Below are positions 25,855 to 33,494 of a stretch of 64,000 nt of DNA, in pieces (position 1 is the stretch's first letter; each line of letters begins with the position of its first letter). The position numbers and the translations under genes were made by a program. The notes under the pieces are model-generated. The model was not told the DNA's origin and searched no databases. It saw only the letters and a list, made by a program, of their open reading frames with translations. Source of the DNA: JAGOTP01 sp964567995 (GTDB taxonomy: Bacteria > Patescibacteriota > Patescibacteriia > 2-12-FULL-60-25); NCBI GenBank assembly GCA_964567995.1, contig CAZMOB010000001.1:124001-188000 (forward strand), in the 5' to 3' direction.

Positions 25855-26448
25855 ATGAAGAAGCCCCGCAAAATCAACTGGAAGCTCGTATTTGCCTGGT
25901 TCATCCCGGCGCTCTTCGGCCCCGCCTTTGCGCGGTTGGCCTGGACCTACCTGGAGCGTCTCGGTACGTGGGTTGGCGGCCATGTCGGCCTGCGCCCCTC
26001 GCTCCACCTCGAAGGGATCAGTCGTGTAGACGACAACGCCACCACCTTCTGGTGTCTCTACGCGGCGGGCATCCTCGCCTGGTGGCTCCTGCACAATCTC
26101 CTGGGATGGACTAAGGAGCGGGATGTATTTCGCGAGAAGCTGGGAAGATACTTCGTGCTTCCCGCATTCGTCGGCCCGGTCGTGGGCATGCTCATCTGGT
26201 GGCTGTTTCCGTACGTCTGGTCGCTGATCGATGCGTTCTTCGGGGCGATCTCCAGCTTCTTGCACGTGGGTGGCCTCTGGAGGACGATCGCGCACCTCCT
26301 CGAGTGGTGCTCCGAGCGCATCGTCGCCCTCTTCGATGCCGTTTGGCGCCTGCTCTGGACGGTGATCGCCCCGCCCGTCGGTCACTTCCTCAAGTGGCTG
26401 CTCCTTCGTCTCATTACCGCTCCTTTGAATTACATCGCTTCGCGTTAA
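25855..26448 (+). CDS. GC-rich polytopic membrane protein of unknown function
   Basis: A 197-residue protein with several hydrophobic, Trp-rich segments (about residues 10-32, 60-82, 98-125, 155-180). I do not recognise a family. GC content is visibly higher than in flanking genes. GGAG lies 7 bases before the ATG, with a consensus promoter 107 bases upstream and a GC-rich hairpin just after the stop. The opposite strand has an open frame of similar length, but it is hydrophilic and lacks a promoter, so the plus strand is preferred. Part of the dispersed set of GC-rich modules. Confidence 0.68.
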   Translation: MKKPRKINWKLVFAWFIPALFGPAFARLAWTYLERLGTWVGGHVGLRPSLHLEGISRVDDNATTFWCLYAAGILAWWLLHNLLGWTKERDVFREKLGRYFVLPAFVGPVVGMLIWWLFPYVWSLIDAFFGAISSFLHVGGLWRTIAHLLEWCSERIVALFDAVWRLLWTVIAPPVGHFLKWLLLRLITAPLNYIASR

Positions 26449-26463
26449 CTCGCTCGAAGCACC

Positions 26464-26508
26464 CACGCCCGGGGCCTGCGCATCTCGCGTAGAACCTCCC
26501 CGGGCGTG
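26464..26508 (+). terminator. GC-rich hairpin after the membrane protein gene
   Basis: CACGCCCGGGG (26464-26474) pairs perfectly with CCCCGGGCGTG (26498-26508). No T-run follows, so it may stabilise the 3' end more than terminate. Confidence 0.5.
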
Positions 26509-26553
26509 TAGGACAGTTCCCCTCAGATCACTCGCTGGTCTACGGAGAACGAA

Positions 26554-26594
26554 AAAGAACTAGCCTCCAAGCTTGCTCGGGCGCTGGTTCTTTT
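26554..26594. terminator. Hairpin terminator with flanking A- and T-runs
   Basis: AAAGAAC (26554-26560) pairs with GTTCTTT (26587-26593), with further pairing AGC/GCT inside, and a T-run at its 3' side. It probably closes the GC-rich unit before the zinc-ribbon gene. Confidence 0.6.
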
Positions 26595-26595
26595 G

Positions 26596-26601
26596 TATTC
26601 T
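26596..26601 (+). promoter_or_regulatory. -10 box (TATTCT), leaderless start
   Basis: TATTCT ends 6 bases before the ATG at 26608, directly after the terminator; no Shine-Dalgarno sequence. Confidence 0.45.
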
Positions 26602-26607
26602 AACGGT

Positions 26608-26943
26608 ATGTCGATCCAACCTTCACGTATTTTGACCCAATGTCCGCTGTGCCAGTCGGTGTACGATGAGGCCGGGATTCGGTTGGTAGAAGATCAGGGG
26701 GCTACAAGGCTCTTTCATTGCAGCTGCAAAAAGTGCGGCCGGGCCATGCTGGCGGTAGTTCTGGAGGCTTCGGGCGTCGTGAGTTCCGTGGGTGTTGTTA
26801 CGGACCTTGAAGCAGCCGATGCCAAGCGGTTCCATGAGGCGGCGGCGATATCGGTCGACGAATGCCTACAATTCCACGTACAGCTGGAGACTCAAAGCAG
26901 GGAATTGTGCCAGGCATTGCTGCAACCATCGAAAACGGCGTAA
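26608..26943 (+). CDS. Small zinc-ribbon-like protein
   Basis: A 111-residue protein. CPLC near residue 13 and CSCKKC near residue 39 form a likely four-cysteine zinc ribbon. The rest is helical with no membrane segment. I do not recognise a named family; such short ribbon proteins may bind nucleic acid or protein. The start at 26608 was chosen over 26593 because the TATTCT box would overlap the earlier start. The L25 gene follows after 99 bases with its own promoter. Confidence 0.65.
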   Translation: MSIQPSRILTQCPLCQSVYDEAGIRLVEDQGATRLFHCSCKKCGRAMLAVVLEASGVVSSVGVVTDLEAADAKRFHEAAAISVDECLQFHVQLETQSRELCQALLQPSKTA

Positions 26944-26983
26944 ACCAGCAATTTTCTCTAAAATCAAGTGAAATTCCCACGAA

Positions 26984-27021
26984 TCCCGTCCCTTGACGGG
27001 ATTTCGATTTTCTCGTATCGT
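26984..27021 (+). promoter_or_regulatory. Promoter of L25 gene, overlapping a hairpin
   Basis: TTGACG (26993-26998), 17-base spacer, TATCGT (27016-27021). The -35 box is part of a hairpin ATCCCGTC-CCTT-GACGGGAT (26984-27003) followed by T-rich sequence, so the upstream terminator and the promoter seem to share bases. Confidence 0.6.
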
Positions 27022-27042
27022 TAAGCCACTTTTTTGAAGTCT

Positions 27043-27729
27043 ATGAAATACGAGATCACCGCAGAAACACGTACCAGCACCGGCCGCCGTGCCAAGAACG
27101 AATTGAAGAAGATGCGTATCCCGGCTGCCATGTACGGCAAAGGGGTTGCGAGTCAGATTATTACGTTGCCTAAGTCGGCTTTTGTGAAGATGTACGCTGC
27201 CGCTGGCTTCTCCAGTTTGGTGGATGTAGCGGTTGATGGTGGATCCTCGGTCAAAGCGGTTATCAAGGAAGTGCAATTGCATCCTCTGACGAATGAAGTG
27301 ACTCACGTCGACTTCCACCAGGTCCGCATGGATGAAAAGATGACCGTCCGCATTCCTCTCGTGTTTACGGGTGAATCGCTCGCGGTGAAGGGCTTAGGTG
27401 GAACCTTGGTCAAATCGATGGATGAAGTTGAAATCAGCTGTTTGCCAGCCGACCTGCCTCATGAGATTGCAGTCGATCTGTCCGCCCTCTCAACCTTCGA
27501 AGATTCGATCCCTGTATCTTCTCTCTCCTTGCCAAAGAATGTTGAGATTCTCTCAGATCTGAATGCGACGATCGCCACAGTCGCTCGTCCGATGACAGAA
27601 GAAGAGATCAAGAAGTTAGACGAAGTGGTTGTAGCCGACGTCTCTGCGATCAAGAGCGAAGCCGATCTGAAGAAAGAAGAGAAGGAAGAAGCTGCCAAGA
27701 AAGATACAGAGGAAAAAGCTGCGAAATAG
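27043..27729 (+). CDS. rplY: 50S ribosomal protein L25 (CTC family)
   Basis: A 228-residue long-form L25/CTC. The N-terminal 5S rRNA-binding domain spans about residues 1-92 (RTSTGRRAKNELKKMRIPA, YGKGV, HVDFHQV). The C-terminal TL5 domain shows VPLVFTGES-like PLVFTGES and DLPHEIAVDLS. The tail is rich in Lys and Glu. It binds 5S rRNA in the central protuberance. ATG 27043 preferred to a TTG three codons upstream. Confidence 0.94.
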   Translation: MKYEITAETRTSTGRRAKNELKKMRIPAAMYGKGVASQIITLPKSAFVKMYAAAGFSSLVDVAVDGGSSVKAVIKEVQLHPLTNEVTHVDFHQVRMDEKMTVRIPLVFTGESLAVKGLGGTLVKSMDEVEISCLPADLPHEIAVDLSALSTFEDSIPVSSLSLPKNVEILSDLNATIATVARPMTEEEIKKLDEVVVADVSAIKSEADLKKEEKEEAAKKDTEEKAAK

Positions 27730-27731
27730 TG

Positions 27732-27737
27732 TATACT
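27732..27737 (+). promoter_or_regulatory. -10 box (TATACT), leaderless start of DUF3048 gene
   Basis: TATACT directly behind the L25 stop and 7 bases before the ATG at 27745; no Shine-Dalgarno sequence, so transcription should begin at or next to the ATG. Confidence 0.55.
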
Positions 27738-27744
27738 CTGGGGC

Positions 27745-28884
27745 ATGCAACGCTTGCCCCTTTCGCCTCACGGCCACAAACCGACCAAACAGTCGAACAA
27801 GCAACGCTCTCAACGATGGATTATCGGGGGAGCGTGTTTGTTATTGTTGATTTCGGCGGGTCTCCTGTACTTCATCATTTCAGGTCTGTCGCGCCGCCAA
27901 ACGTCTGATCCCTTCGTTCCGACAACCCCGTCGGTGACGACGACTACGAACGGCCAAGTCGTTCGTCGATTGGATGGGGTGCTGGTGTCTCCCGGTTGGG
28001 AAGCCAAGCGTCCGATCAGTGTCATGATCGATAATCAACTGGATGCACAGCCATGGTCTGGCGTCGATCGAGCCTCGCTCGTGATTGAATCACCCGTTGA
28101 AGGGGGGATTACACGGCTGATGACGTTCTTTGATCCAGCCATTCCGACCTCGACCTCGATTGGACCTGTGCGAAGCGCTCGTCCGTATTTTGTCGATTGG
28201 GCGAAGGCTTGGGAGGCGGGCTATGCGCATGTAGGTGGCAGTCCGGAAGCTTTGGATAAGATCAAAAAATTAGGCACGACCTTTTTCAATCTGGATGAAA
28301 TGGCGAATGGATCGACCTTTGTGCGTGATCGTGCCAAATCAGCGCCGCATAATGTCTATTCCTCGATCGACCTGTTAACTCAAGCGATGGAGCGTCGCTA
28401 TGGAACAAGTACCGCGACATTTGCGATGTGGCGTTTTGAGCCGCTTGCGACGTCTACGGAGGCGGTCGTATCCGCTGCGTCCATCCGCATTCCCTATGGC
28501 GGCTCCTACTCAGTGACCTGGAAATTCGATCCGCAGCTCGGCCAGTACCGGAGGTTCAAGGGAGCGGCGGTTCAGAAGACACGTGAAGGTCAAGAACTGC
28601 TCGCATCGAATGTGGCGGTCATCAAAACGGATGCACAAGTGTTGGATGATAAAGGCAGATTGTCTATTCGGACCGTTGGGAGCGGTGACGCGGTCTTATA
28701 CCGAGCTGGGAAGAGATATGTTGCCCGATGGAGTCGTGCCCAAAACGAATCCATTCGTTTCGAAGGCGCTGATGGAACCGAGTATCCCATGACCGTTGGT
28801 CCGACCTGGATCGAGGTCACGACAGATGATCGAATCTTTGGTGGGTTGACTCCAACGGCCAGTTCTACAGCTCCAACACCGTAA
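27745..28884 (+). CDS. DUF3048 domain-containing membrane-anchored protein
   Basis: A 379-residue protein with a basic N-terminus, one membrane helix (about residues 25-47), a Thr-rich linker and the DUF3048 (YerB-like) domain: RPISVMIDNQLDAQPWSGVDRASLVIESPVEGGITR and GPVRSARPYFVDWA are characteristic. The domain lies outside the cell. Its function is not established; YerB is a lipoprotein in Bacillus. The last 20 bases overlap the convergent prmC gene. Confidence 0.85.
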   Translation: MQRLPLSPHGHKPTKQSNKQRSQRWIIGGACLLLLISAGLLYFIISGLSRRQTSDPFVPTTPSVTTTTNGQVVRRLDGVLVSPGWEAKRPISVMIDNQLDAQPWSGVDRASLVIESPVEGGITRLMTFFDPAIPTSTSIGPVRSARPYFVDWAKAWEAGYAHVGGSPEALDKIKKLGTTFFNLDEMANGSTFVRDRAKSAPHNVYSSIDLLTQAMERRYGTSTATFAMWRFEPLATSTEAVVSAASIRIPYGGSYSVTWKFDPQLGQYRRFKGAAVQKTREGQELLASNVAVIKTDAQVLDDKGRLSIRTVGSGDAVLYRAGKRYVARWSRAQNESIRFEGADGTEYPMTVGPTWIEVTTDDRIFGGLTPTASSTAPTP

Positions 28885-29752
28885 ATCGTTTGGCTCCGTT
28901 TTGGTCGAGCTCGGTTGTGATCTGTGCGTTAGGAAACAATTCTTTGGCTGTTTGTGCCAGTTTTTTGGCTTGACGTGGATCGTGTTCCAGTAGGACGATA
29001 TCGCCCGTTCGGGCAGCTAGAAAGCGCTTTAGTTCTCGTAAGAAGGTATTGATTAAACTCAAGCCTTCTTCTTTGGCGAAGAGCGCATTCAGAGGTTCAT
29101 AGCCGGTAACTTGCGTGTGCATCCGTGGTCTGTCTGCTTCTGGGAGGTAAGGCAAGTTAGCCAGAATCAACCAGTGTTTTTGTTGATAGATGTGCAGCCA
29201 GCGTTTGACGGTTGGTGTGAGGAAGGGGCCGATCGAAAATGAGACGTTTTTTATGTCGAGGCGTTTCGCGTTCTTTTTGGCAACTTCAATCGCACCGATA
29301 AAGCGGTCGCTCGCGATGACGGGCAGAGTAGGAACGGCCTCTGCGACGGAGAGTGCTAAGCAGCCACTCCCGGTTCCAACATCCCAGAGTGCCCACTTCC
29401 GTTCGTTTCCAACGATCCGAATAGCTGCATTCACGAGCCATTCGCTTTCCGGACGAGGAATGAGGGTCCGTTGATCGACGAAAAAGGTATGTCCAAAGAA
29501 GGGCGCTTCATTGAACAGGTAGGCGAGTGGTTCGAAGGCGACTCGACGTTCAGCGAGTTCTGAGATCTGTCGGAGTTGTGTTTGGGTGACCGTTTTTTCC
29601 GGATGCAGGGCGATCCAGGTTCGATCCTGGTCCAGGACATGAGCAATCAGAAGTTCCGCTTCGAACCAGCGCTGGTCGAGCGGGCGGATGGTTGAAGCGA
29701 GTGTTTTGGCCAGATGCAGGGTCAGCGTTCGGACGGTGGGGAGCGGGGACAT
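28865..29752 (-). CDS. prmC: Release factor glutamine methyltransferase PrmC (HemK)
   Basis: A 295-residue methyltransferase. An N-terminal helical domain recognises the release factor. The SAM-binding motif is WDVGTGSGCLALSVA near residue 122. The catalytic motif, usually NPPY, reads NLPY (LANLPYLPEAD near residue 195); the second residue is therefore changed, as occurs in some CPR sequences. The enzyme methylates the GGQ glutamine of RF1/RF2. A TACACT box lies 6 bases before the ATG. Confidence 0.88.
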   Translation of the reverse strand: MSPLPTVRTLTLHLAKTLASTIRPLDQRWFEAELLIAHVLDQDRTWIALHPEKTVTQTQLRQISELAERRVAFEPLAYLFNEAPFFGHTFFVDQRTLIPRPESEWLVNAAIRIVGNERKWALWDVGTGSGCLALSVAEAVPTLPVIASDRFIGAIEVAKKNAKRLDIKNVSFSIGPFLTPTVKRWLHIYQQKHWLILANLPYLPEADRPRMHTQVTGYEPLNALFAKEEGLSLINTFLRELKRFLAARTGDIVLLEHDPRQAKKLAQTAKELFPNAQITTELDQNGAKRFTVLEL

Positions 29753-29758
29753 GAAGCC

Positions 29759-29764
29759 AGTGTA
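29759..29764 (-). promoter_or_regulatory. -10 box (TACACT), leaderless start of prmC
   Basis: TACACT on the minus strand ends 6 bases before the prmC ATG at 29752; no Shine-Dalgarno sequence. Confidence 0.4.
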
Positions 29765-29781
29765 CGAGGCTTTTCATGATC

Positions 29782-29810
29782 TTGTCACCTGCGGGACGAT
29801 TCGCTATGCT
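29782..29810 (+). promoter_or_regulatory. Promoter of tRNA-Val
   Basis: TTGTCA (29782-29787), 17-base spacer, TATGCT (29805-29810), ending 12 bases before the tRNA. Confidence 0.75.
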
Positions 29811-29822
29811 CCCTGCGCGTTT

Positions 29823-29899
29823 GGACGTTTAGCTCAGCTGGTTAGAGCGCACGATTCACATTCGTGAGGTCGCTAGTTCGATCCTAGCAACGTCCACCA
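29823..29899 (+). tRNA. tRNA-Val (CAC)
   Basis: A complete cloverleaf: acceptor GGACGTT/AACGTCC, anticodon stem CACGA/TCGTG with loop TTCACAT (anticodon CAC), T arm GCTAG-TTCGATC-CTAGC, encoded ACCA. An accessory cluster follows it. Confidence 0.95.
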
Positions 29900-29933
29900 C
29901 GACAATACGAAGCGGTCTCTTTGAGACCATTTC

Positions 29934-29968
29934 ATGGGCAGCCTTTACGGCTGCCCATTGTCGTTTTT
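29934..29968 (+). terminator. Terminator after tRNA-Val
   Basis: ATGGGCAGCC (29934-29943) pairs perfectly with GGCTGCCCAT (29949-29958), followed by TGTCGTTTTT. Confidence 0.85.
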
Positions 29969-30023
29969 CCATTGTAAGGGTGAGGTGATAGTCAAAACTC
30001 AGCAAGAAGGGTTTAATGAGCCT

Positions 30024-30698
30024 ATGGAGACTTTATCTGACTATCTTCAAAAATGGGATGCTAAGAATTGAAAAGCTCACGATTCGATTACTCTTTTTGA
30101 TCCAGAACAGACACGCAACTGGTCTTCAGAGCAGAAGATTTCTTTTGTGAAGCTTTTTTATCACGCACGTGGTCATTTTCATGATTTTCTTTGGTACGTG
30201 GGGAATTTCGCACCGGATCACAAGCAGCGTCAAAAGGTCTTAGCTAATATTGCAGAAGAATTTGGAAGTTCTAAATCACATGAGCAATTGTACTTTGAAT
30301 TCGCTCAAGCTGTGGGCACAGATTTGTCTAAAGAGGTTGTTGGTGGAGAAAACTATCTTCCTTTCATTCGTGAGTTCAATAAAGGGCATCTCGACTATCT
30401 CCATACTCATGATTGGGATGGGTGTCTATGTGCGTTTGCCGCCTATGAACGATTGGATAACGTAGATTATCGAGACCTATACATTCTGGCAAAAGCAATC
30501 TGTGAGAATGAGTCTGCCCTCACGTTCTTCAAGGTTCACGCATTCGTGAAGCATTTCGATATGGCAGATCAAGGAGATCTTCAAAGAATTTGGAACGCTT
30601 CGCCAGAGAAGCTAAAGAATGCGTTTGAATTCATTGCGGATCATCAAGCGAAGATGTGGAAAGCGCTCTCTGGATCAATCGAGAATGTTATCTTTTAA
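30024..30698 (+). pseudogene. Heme-oxygenase-like (HDO/TenA-PqqC fold) protein with in-frame TGA
   Basis: An open frame from ATG 30024 is broken by TGA at 30069-30071 (codon 16). Beyond it the frame continues without ATG, GTG or TTG until GTG 30147, yet the peptide between (LFDPEQTRNWSSEQKISF) looks like family sequence. A single base change (TGG to TGA) would explain this. The rest resembles iron-binding heme-oxygenase-like proteins: NIAEEFG...H with Glu-x6-His, then AYERLDNVDY. The usual H-x3-D-x2-H motif is altered to H-x3-K-x2-D (HAFVKHFD), so metal binding may be lost as well. A 183-residue product from GTG 30147 is the alternative. Base composition is AT-richer than the neighbours. Confidence 0.6.
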
Positions 30699-30804
30699 TG
30701 CGACAAAGACGATCTTTGTAGGACGGAAGTCCATAAAATAACCTAAATTAGGGTTGTATCAGCTATTGGACGCGTTGTATTCTTTGGTGATTAACTAAAG
30801 AAGT

Positions 30805-31422
30805 ATGGAAAAAGAACCAAAGGCTTTCGTAAAGAACTCTTTAGCTCAAGCCTGTGAGAAGGTGTCAGATTTTCTACCAACTCAGTCTCTTGCCAAAGAA
30901 CAAAAGGCGAAGATTCTCCGAAAGTATATTGCTGCGATTGAAGGTAACTTCGTCTCTTGGATGGGGGCGGCTACTATCTGTGCTCGATCTGTGCAAGGGC
31001 GTTATGCGGCTTCAGAAAATCTTTGGGTTGAAATAAAAGATGATCATGCAGGAATGCTTCGAGATTTTGCCAAATCAGCACAATGCGAACCTGGAATAGA
31101 GGATTACCAGGCAGCATCAGGCGCGGTGATGAGCATGAGGGGATTGGTAGCTCGCCTCTCTGGTCTTGAATGTCTCACGTTGATGGCGGTTCTAGAAAAA
31201 ACTTCAGCTGTCTTCATCCCATGGTTAGAAGATGCAGCCAAAGAACTTGGATCAACGAATTTTCGCTATACGATGGTACATGGTGAAGCAGATATCGGTC
31301 ATGCGGATCAATTCGCTTGGGCCGTGTCACATGAGATGGAGCTTTATGAGAACGCCGAAGAAAAAATCAATACCTCTGTTCAAGTTACCGTTGAATTCTT
31401 AAGGAATATTTTCCGCGTATAA
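30805..31422 (+). CDS. Heme-oxygenase-like di-iron (HDO/CADD-like) protein
   Basis: A 205-residue all-helical protein. Candidate metal ligands are visible: Glu76 and His81 in WVEIKDDH, Glu131 in VLEKTS and the H-x3-D-x2-H motif at 159-166 (HGEADIGH). The last motif and its distance from the middle Glu match CADD-type heme-oxygenase-like di-iron oxidases. Known members carry out oxidative chemistry such as p-aminobenzoate formation from the protein's own tyrosine; the reaction here is unknown. It starts 106 bases after the broken paralog and is followed 23 bases later by a cupin gene, suggesting a small operon. Confidence 0.7.
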   Translation: MEKEPKAFVKNSLAQACEKVSDFLPTQSLAKEQKAKILRKYIAAIEGNFVSWMGAATICARSVQGRYAASENLWVEIKDDHAGMLRDFAKSAQCEPGIEDYQAASGAVMSMRGLVARLSGLECLTLMAVLEKTSAVFIPWLEDAAKELGSTNFRYTMVHGEADIGHADQFAWAVSHEMELYENAEEKINTSVQVTVEFLRNIFRV

Positions 31423-31445
31423 AGTTCTCATACATAAATGACGAT

Positions 31446-31910
31446 ATGGATCTTTGTTTTATCGCAGAAAAAGTAATCTCCCAGCTTCATGACCGTGATT
31501 TTATATCAGGACTTACATGGAAGAATTATCATGGCTTCCTCAAATCTCGATTACCCGATGTGAAGTTCCGATTACTAGCCCATGAACTTGGCTTTGATGC
31601 TGAGAAATGCCAGGCTGAAATTGTAGAAGTTACAAAAGATCTTTCGAAGGAAATACATCTACATAGGAACTCTCGCGCCTATTGTGTCGTGCTAGGAGAA
31701 AAAGATGGTTTCGCTGATCCGCTCTATGCATCAGTCTTTCTTGGCGATGAATGGAAGCCTGTAAGAGTTGGCGATATCGTTGATATTCCGCCCAGCACTA
31801 CTCATGGATTTACCATTGATAAAGGTGGGAGATTGTTTTTTCTTTCTTTACAAACTCCACCAATCGAACATGAAGGAGGGGATGATTACGAGCGGATTCA
31901 TGGAAGCTAA
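31446..31910 (+). CDS. Cupin domain protein
   Basis: A 154-residue protein. The N-terminal 45 residues are helical. The cupin barrel follows with motif 1 around HLHRNSRAYCVVLG and motif 2 in IPPSTTHGFTIDKGG. The histidines could bind a metal. Its position directly behind a di-iron heme-oxygenase-like gene suggests that the two act in the same pathway, perhaps on a small molecule. No signal peptide. AT-rich like its two upstream neighbours, which points to joint acquisition. Confidence 0.7.
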   Translation: MDLCFIAEKVISQLHDRDFISGLTWKNYHGFLKSRLPDVKFRLLAHELGFDAEKCQAEIVEVTKDLSKEIHLHRNSRAYCVVLGEKDGFADPLYASVFLGDEWKPVRVGDIVDIPPSTTHGFTIDKGGRLFFLSLQTPPIEHEGGDDYERIHGS

Positions 31911-32020
31911 GGAAATACGTCAAGAACCAATTATGGCTGCTAGTAACCGCTGAAAAGGTTGACTTTTATACTGAAGTATGAGAATTTTCTCTGTAACTAA
32001 ATACAATAAAACATGAATTG

Positions 32021-32068
32021 GAAACGGCGTTTTTAAAGCTAAGAATTGGCCTTAAAGACGCCGTTTTC
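32021..32068. terminator. Hairpin after the cupin cluster
   Basis: GAAACGGCGT (32021-32030) pairs with ACGCCGTTTTC (32058-32068, one extra T), with partly paired TTTTAAAG and CTTAAAGA inside. Probable terminator or boundary between the AT-rich cluster and the next GC-rich gene. Confidence 0.5.
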
Positions 32069-32154
32069 AACGAAGGCTAGGGAAGCGGATGCTCCGACCA
32101 ACTAGTTACTTGTACGGCGTTCCGCAAAGCAGCGGAAGTAAGGAGGATGAGACG

Positions 32155-32604
32155 ATGGTATGGAGAGCGCAACGTACAGATGTTCACGAGGTATTCAACC
32201 CTGGTGATCCCGCGCAGCTTCAACGGAGGCTCGACGACCTCCAGATGTACATCCTGGCCCGTTCGGTCACGGTGTTCTACGAACTCGTGGGCTACTCAAT
32301 GGACCAGGAAGACGCATCCTATACCTTCGCGGGGGTACGGGTCATTCTCCGTAACGGCAAGCTGCACGCCGAGTTTCGTCTGAAGATCCCGGCTCCGCCG
32401 CCGCCTGAGGTCGCCACGTACGACCTCGAGACCGGGATCTTCGACGATCATCAGCTCGGTCAGAACTGCCCGGAGAGGTTCGTAGCTACGATCGCGCTCG
32501 CCTATGTGGCTTCCCGTTGCTATCCGGAGCGTGTCGTCACATTCAAGATGAACGGCGACGTCTTCGAGGCCGAGAACGGCGAGATCTGGCCCAAGGTCGC
32601 CTGA
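32155..32604 (+). CDS. GC-rich hypothetical protein
   Basis: A 149-residue protein starting MVWRAQRTDVHEVFNPGD. It has no membrane segment; an alternating pattern (YTFAGVRVILRNGKLHAEFRLKIP) suggests a beta sheet followed by helices. I do not recognise a family. The start at 32155 is supported by AAGGAGG 8 bases upstream; an upstream in-frame start was rejected. Codon use is GC-rich, unlike the AT-rich cluster before it. Member of the dispersed set of GC-rich modules with strong ribosome binding sites. Confidence 0.7.
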   Translation: MVWRAQRTDVHEVFNPGDPAQLQRRLDDLQMYILARSVTVFYELVGYSMDQEDASYTFAGVRVILRNGKLHAEFRLKIPAPPPPEVATYDLETGIFDDHQLGQNCPERFVATIALAYVASRCYPERVVTFKMNGDVFEAENGEIWPKVA

Positions 32605-33089
32605 TCAGCAAAAGAACGTATCTGCGTCGCTCCTTTCACTCTTGGTTCCGAGTACAGGAACACGTCAGGCCAGCGTCACTCGCTGCGGCCCATAAGGATG
32701 TCCTGGCCATCCAAACCCCTTTTACATTCTCTTTGAGGATGAAAGAGGAGAATATATCAGCTTAAAGGCTGGTATTTTCAGTTATAAAAAATTCTTCAAA
32801 GATCCACCAGTCAATAGGCTATCAATGTTTTATTTTTTCTCAGTTGTCCCACCTTGCATCCCCTCATCCCTCTTGGTTTCAGTTTCCCTCAGAGCCAGTC
32901 AACAGCCATGAAAGAAAAAATAGAAATTGGTGGTCAGATTTTGCGACTGGAAATAGGTTTGAGCCTCGTTGTTCATGTGACAGAGCCATCATGACAAGCA
33001 CGGGTCAGGCAAACGAGAGTATGTGTAACCGAATTTTTCGCTTATTTTAGCCAAAATATCAGAGTCAACCTTTTTTGCTACTTGGATTA

Positions 33090-33118
33090 ATACTATCAGA
33101 TTTATAATATAATGTCAA
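33090..33118 (-). promoter_or_regulatory. Orphan sigma-70-type promoter pointing left
   Basis: TTGACA (33113-33118), 17-base spacer, TAGTAT (33090-33095) on the minus strand. No convincing gene lies downstream. Confidence 0.6.
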
Positions 33119-33141
33119 TAGTGGCTTAGATGTCAAGGCGA

Positions 33142-33170
33142 TTGAGCCTTTCCGAGGCTTCTGTTAAGCT
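33142..33170 (+). promoter_or_regulatory. Promoter of the small membrane protein gene
   Basis: TTGAGC (33142-33147), 17-base spacer, TAAGCT (33165-33170); the ATG at 33180 is 9 bases after the -10 box, giving a very short leader. Confidence 0.5.
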
Positions 33171-33179
33171 CTGCCTAGT

Positions 33180-33488
33180 ATGGCGCAATTGATCGCGGTC
33201 GGAATCGGGATTCTCGTACTCATTGTTGGGTACGTGATTTATCGTGTTGCGTTACAAATCTTAGATGAAGGGGACTATTTCTTTTACGCGGTTGGGTTCT
33301 TCTTGGTGTTGTTTCTCATCGCCGGATTAGCCTTGTATTTTTTGTTGCCACGACCGCCTGCGCGAGCCGATCTTACGACCGTGACCCCGAATGCAATTGC
33401 AGAGCGACTCACGGGACTCGCTGATACACTGTATTCTACCTCGCCTTCTATTCAAGGTGAGTCGATTAGCTATTCGTTGGTTGAGTAA
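33180..33488 (+). CDS. Small two-helix membrane protein
   Basis: A 102-residue protein with two hydrophobic segments (about residues 3-22 and 36-58) and a hydrophilic C-terminal tail of about 40 residues. No known family. The gene faces the convergent GT-B-like gene, whose stop lies 6 bases beyond. Confidence 0.6.
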   Translation: MAQLIAVGIGILVLIVGYVIYRVALQILDEGDYFFYAVGFFLVLFLIAGLALYFLLPRPPARADLTTVTPNAIAERLTGLADTLYSTSPSIQGESISYSLVE

Positions 33489-33494
33489 GCGTCG

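Larger units (their letters stand above)
32605..33179. other. 575-base region without a confident gene
   Basis: The first 110 bases are GC-rich and hold a hairpin (GGCCAG 32668-32673 with CTGGCC 32703-32708, or the shorter AGCG/CGCT pairing inside), a likely 3' end for the preceding gene. The rest is AT-rich. A consensus promoter at 33090-33118 points leftward into this region, but only frames under 40 codons without Shine-Dalgarno sequences lie downstream of it. A small RNA or a decayed gene is possible. TTAGCCAAAATATC at 33047-33060 repeats a string from 25681. Confidence 0.5.

Noticed and set aside
25837..26466. 209-codon minus-strand frame opposite the GC-rich membrane protein gene
   Set aside because: The translation is a low-complexity, charged sequence typical of an antisense shadow, and the promoter and GGAG site support the plus strand.
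30069..30071. Recoding of TGA as a sense codon, as in some CPR lineages
   Set aside because: Other genes in the window end normally at TGA (for example 903-905 and 45216-45218), so a local mutation is more likely.
32844..33050. 68-codon plus-strand frame in the 32.6-33.2 kb gap
   Set aside because: No start signal, no domain, composition like surrounding non-coding sequence.
29823..33180. Integration of the 30-33 kb cluster at tRNA-Val as a mobile element
   Set aside because: No integrase gene and no convincing direct repeat of the tRNA 3' end downstream (only TCCACCA, 7 bases, near 32804). Acquisition is possible but not shown.
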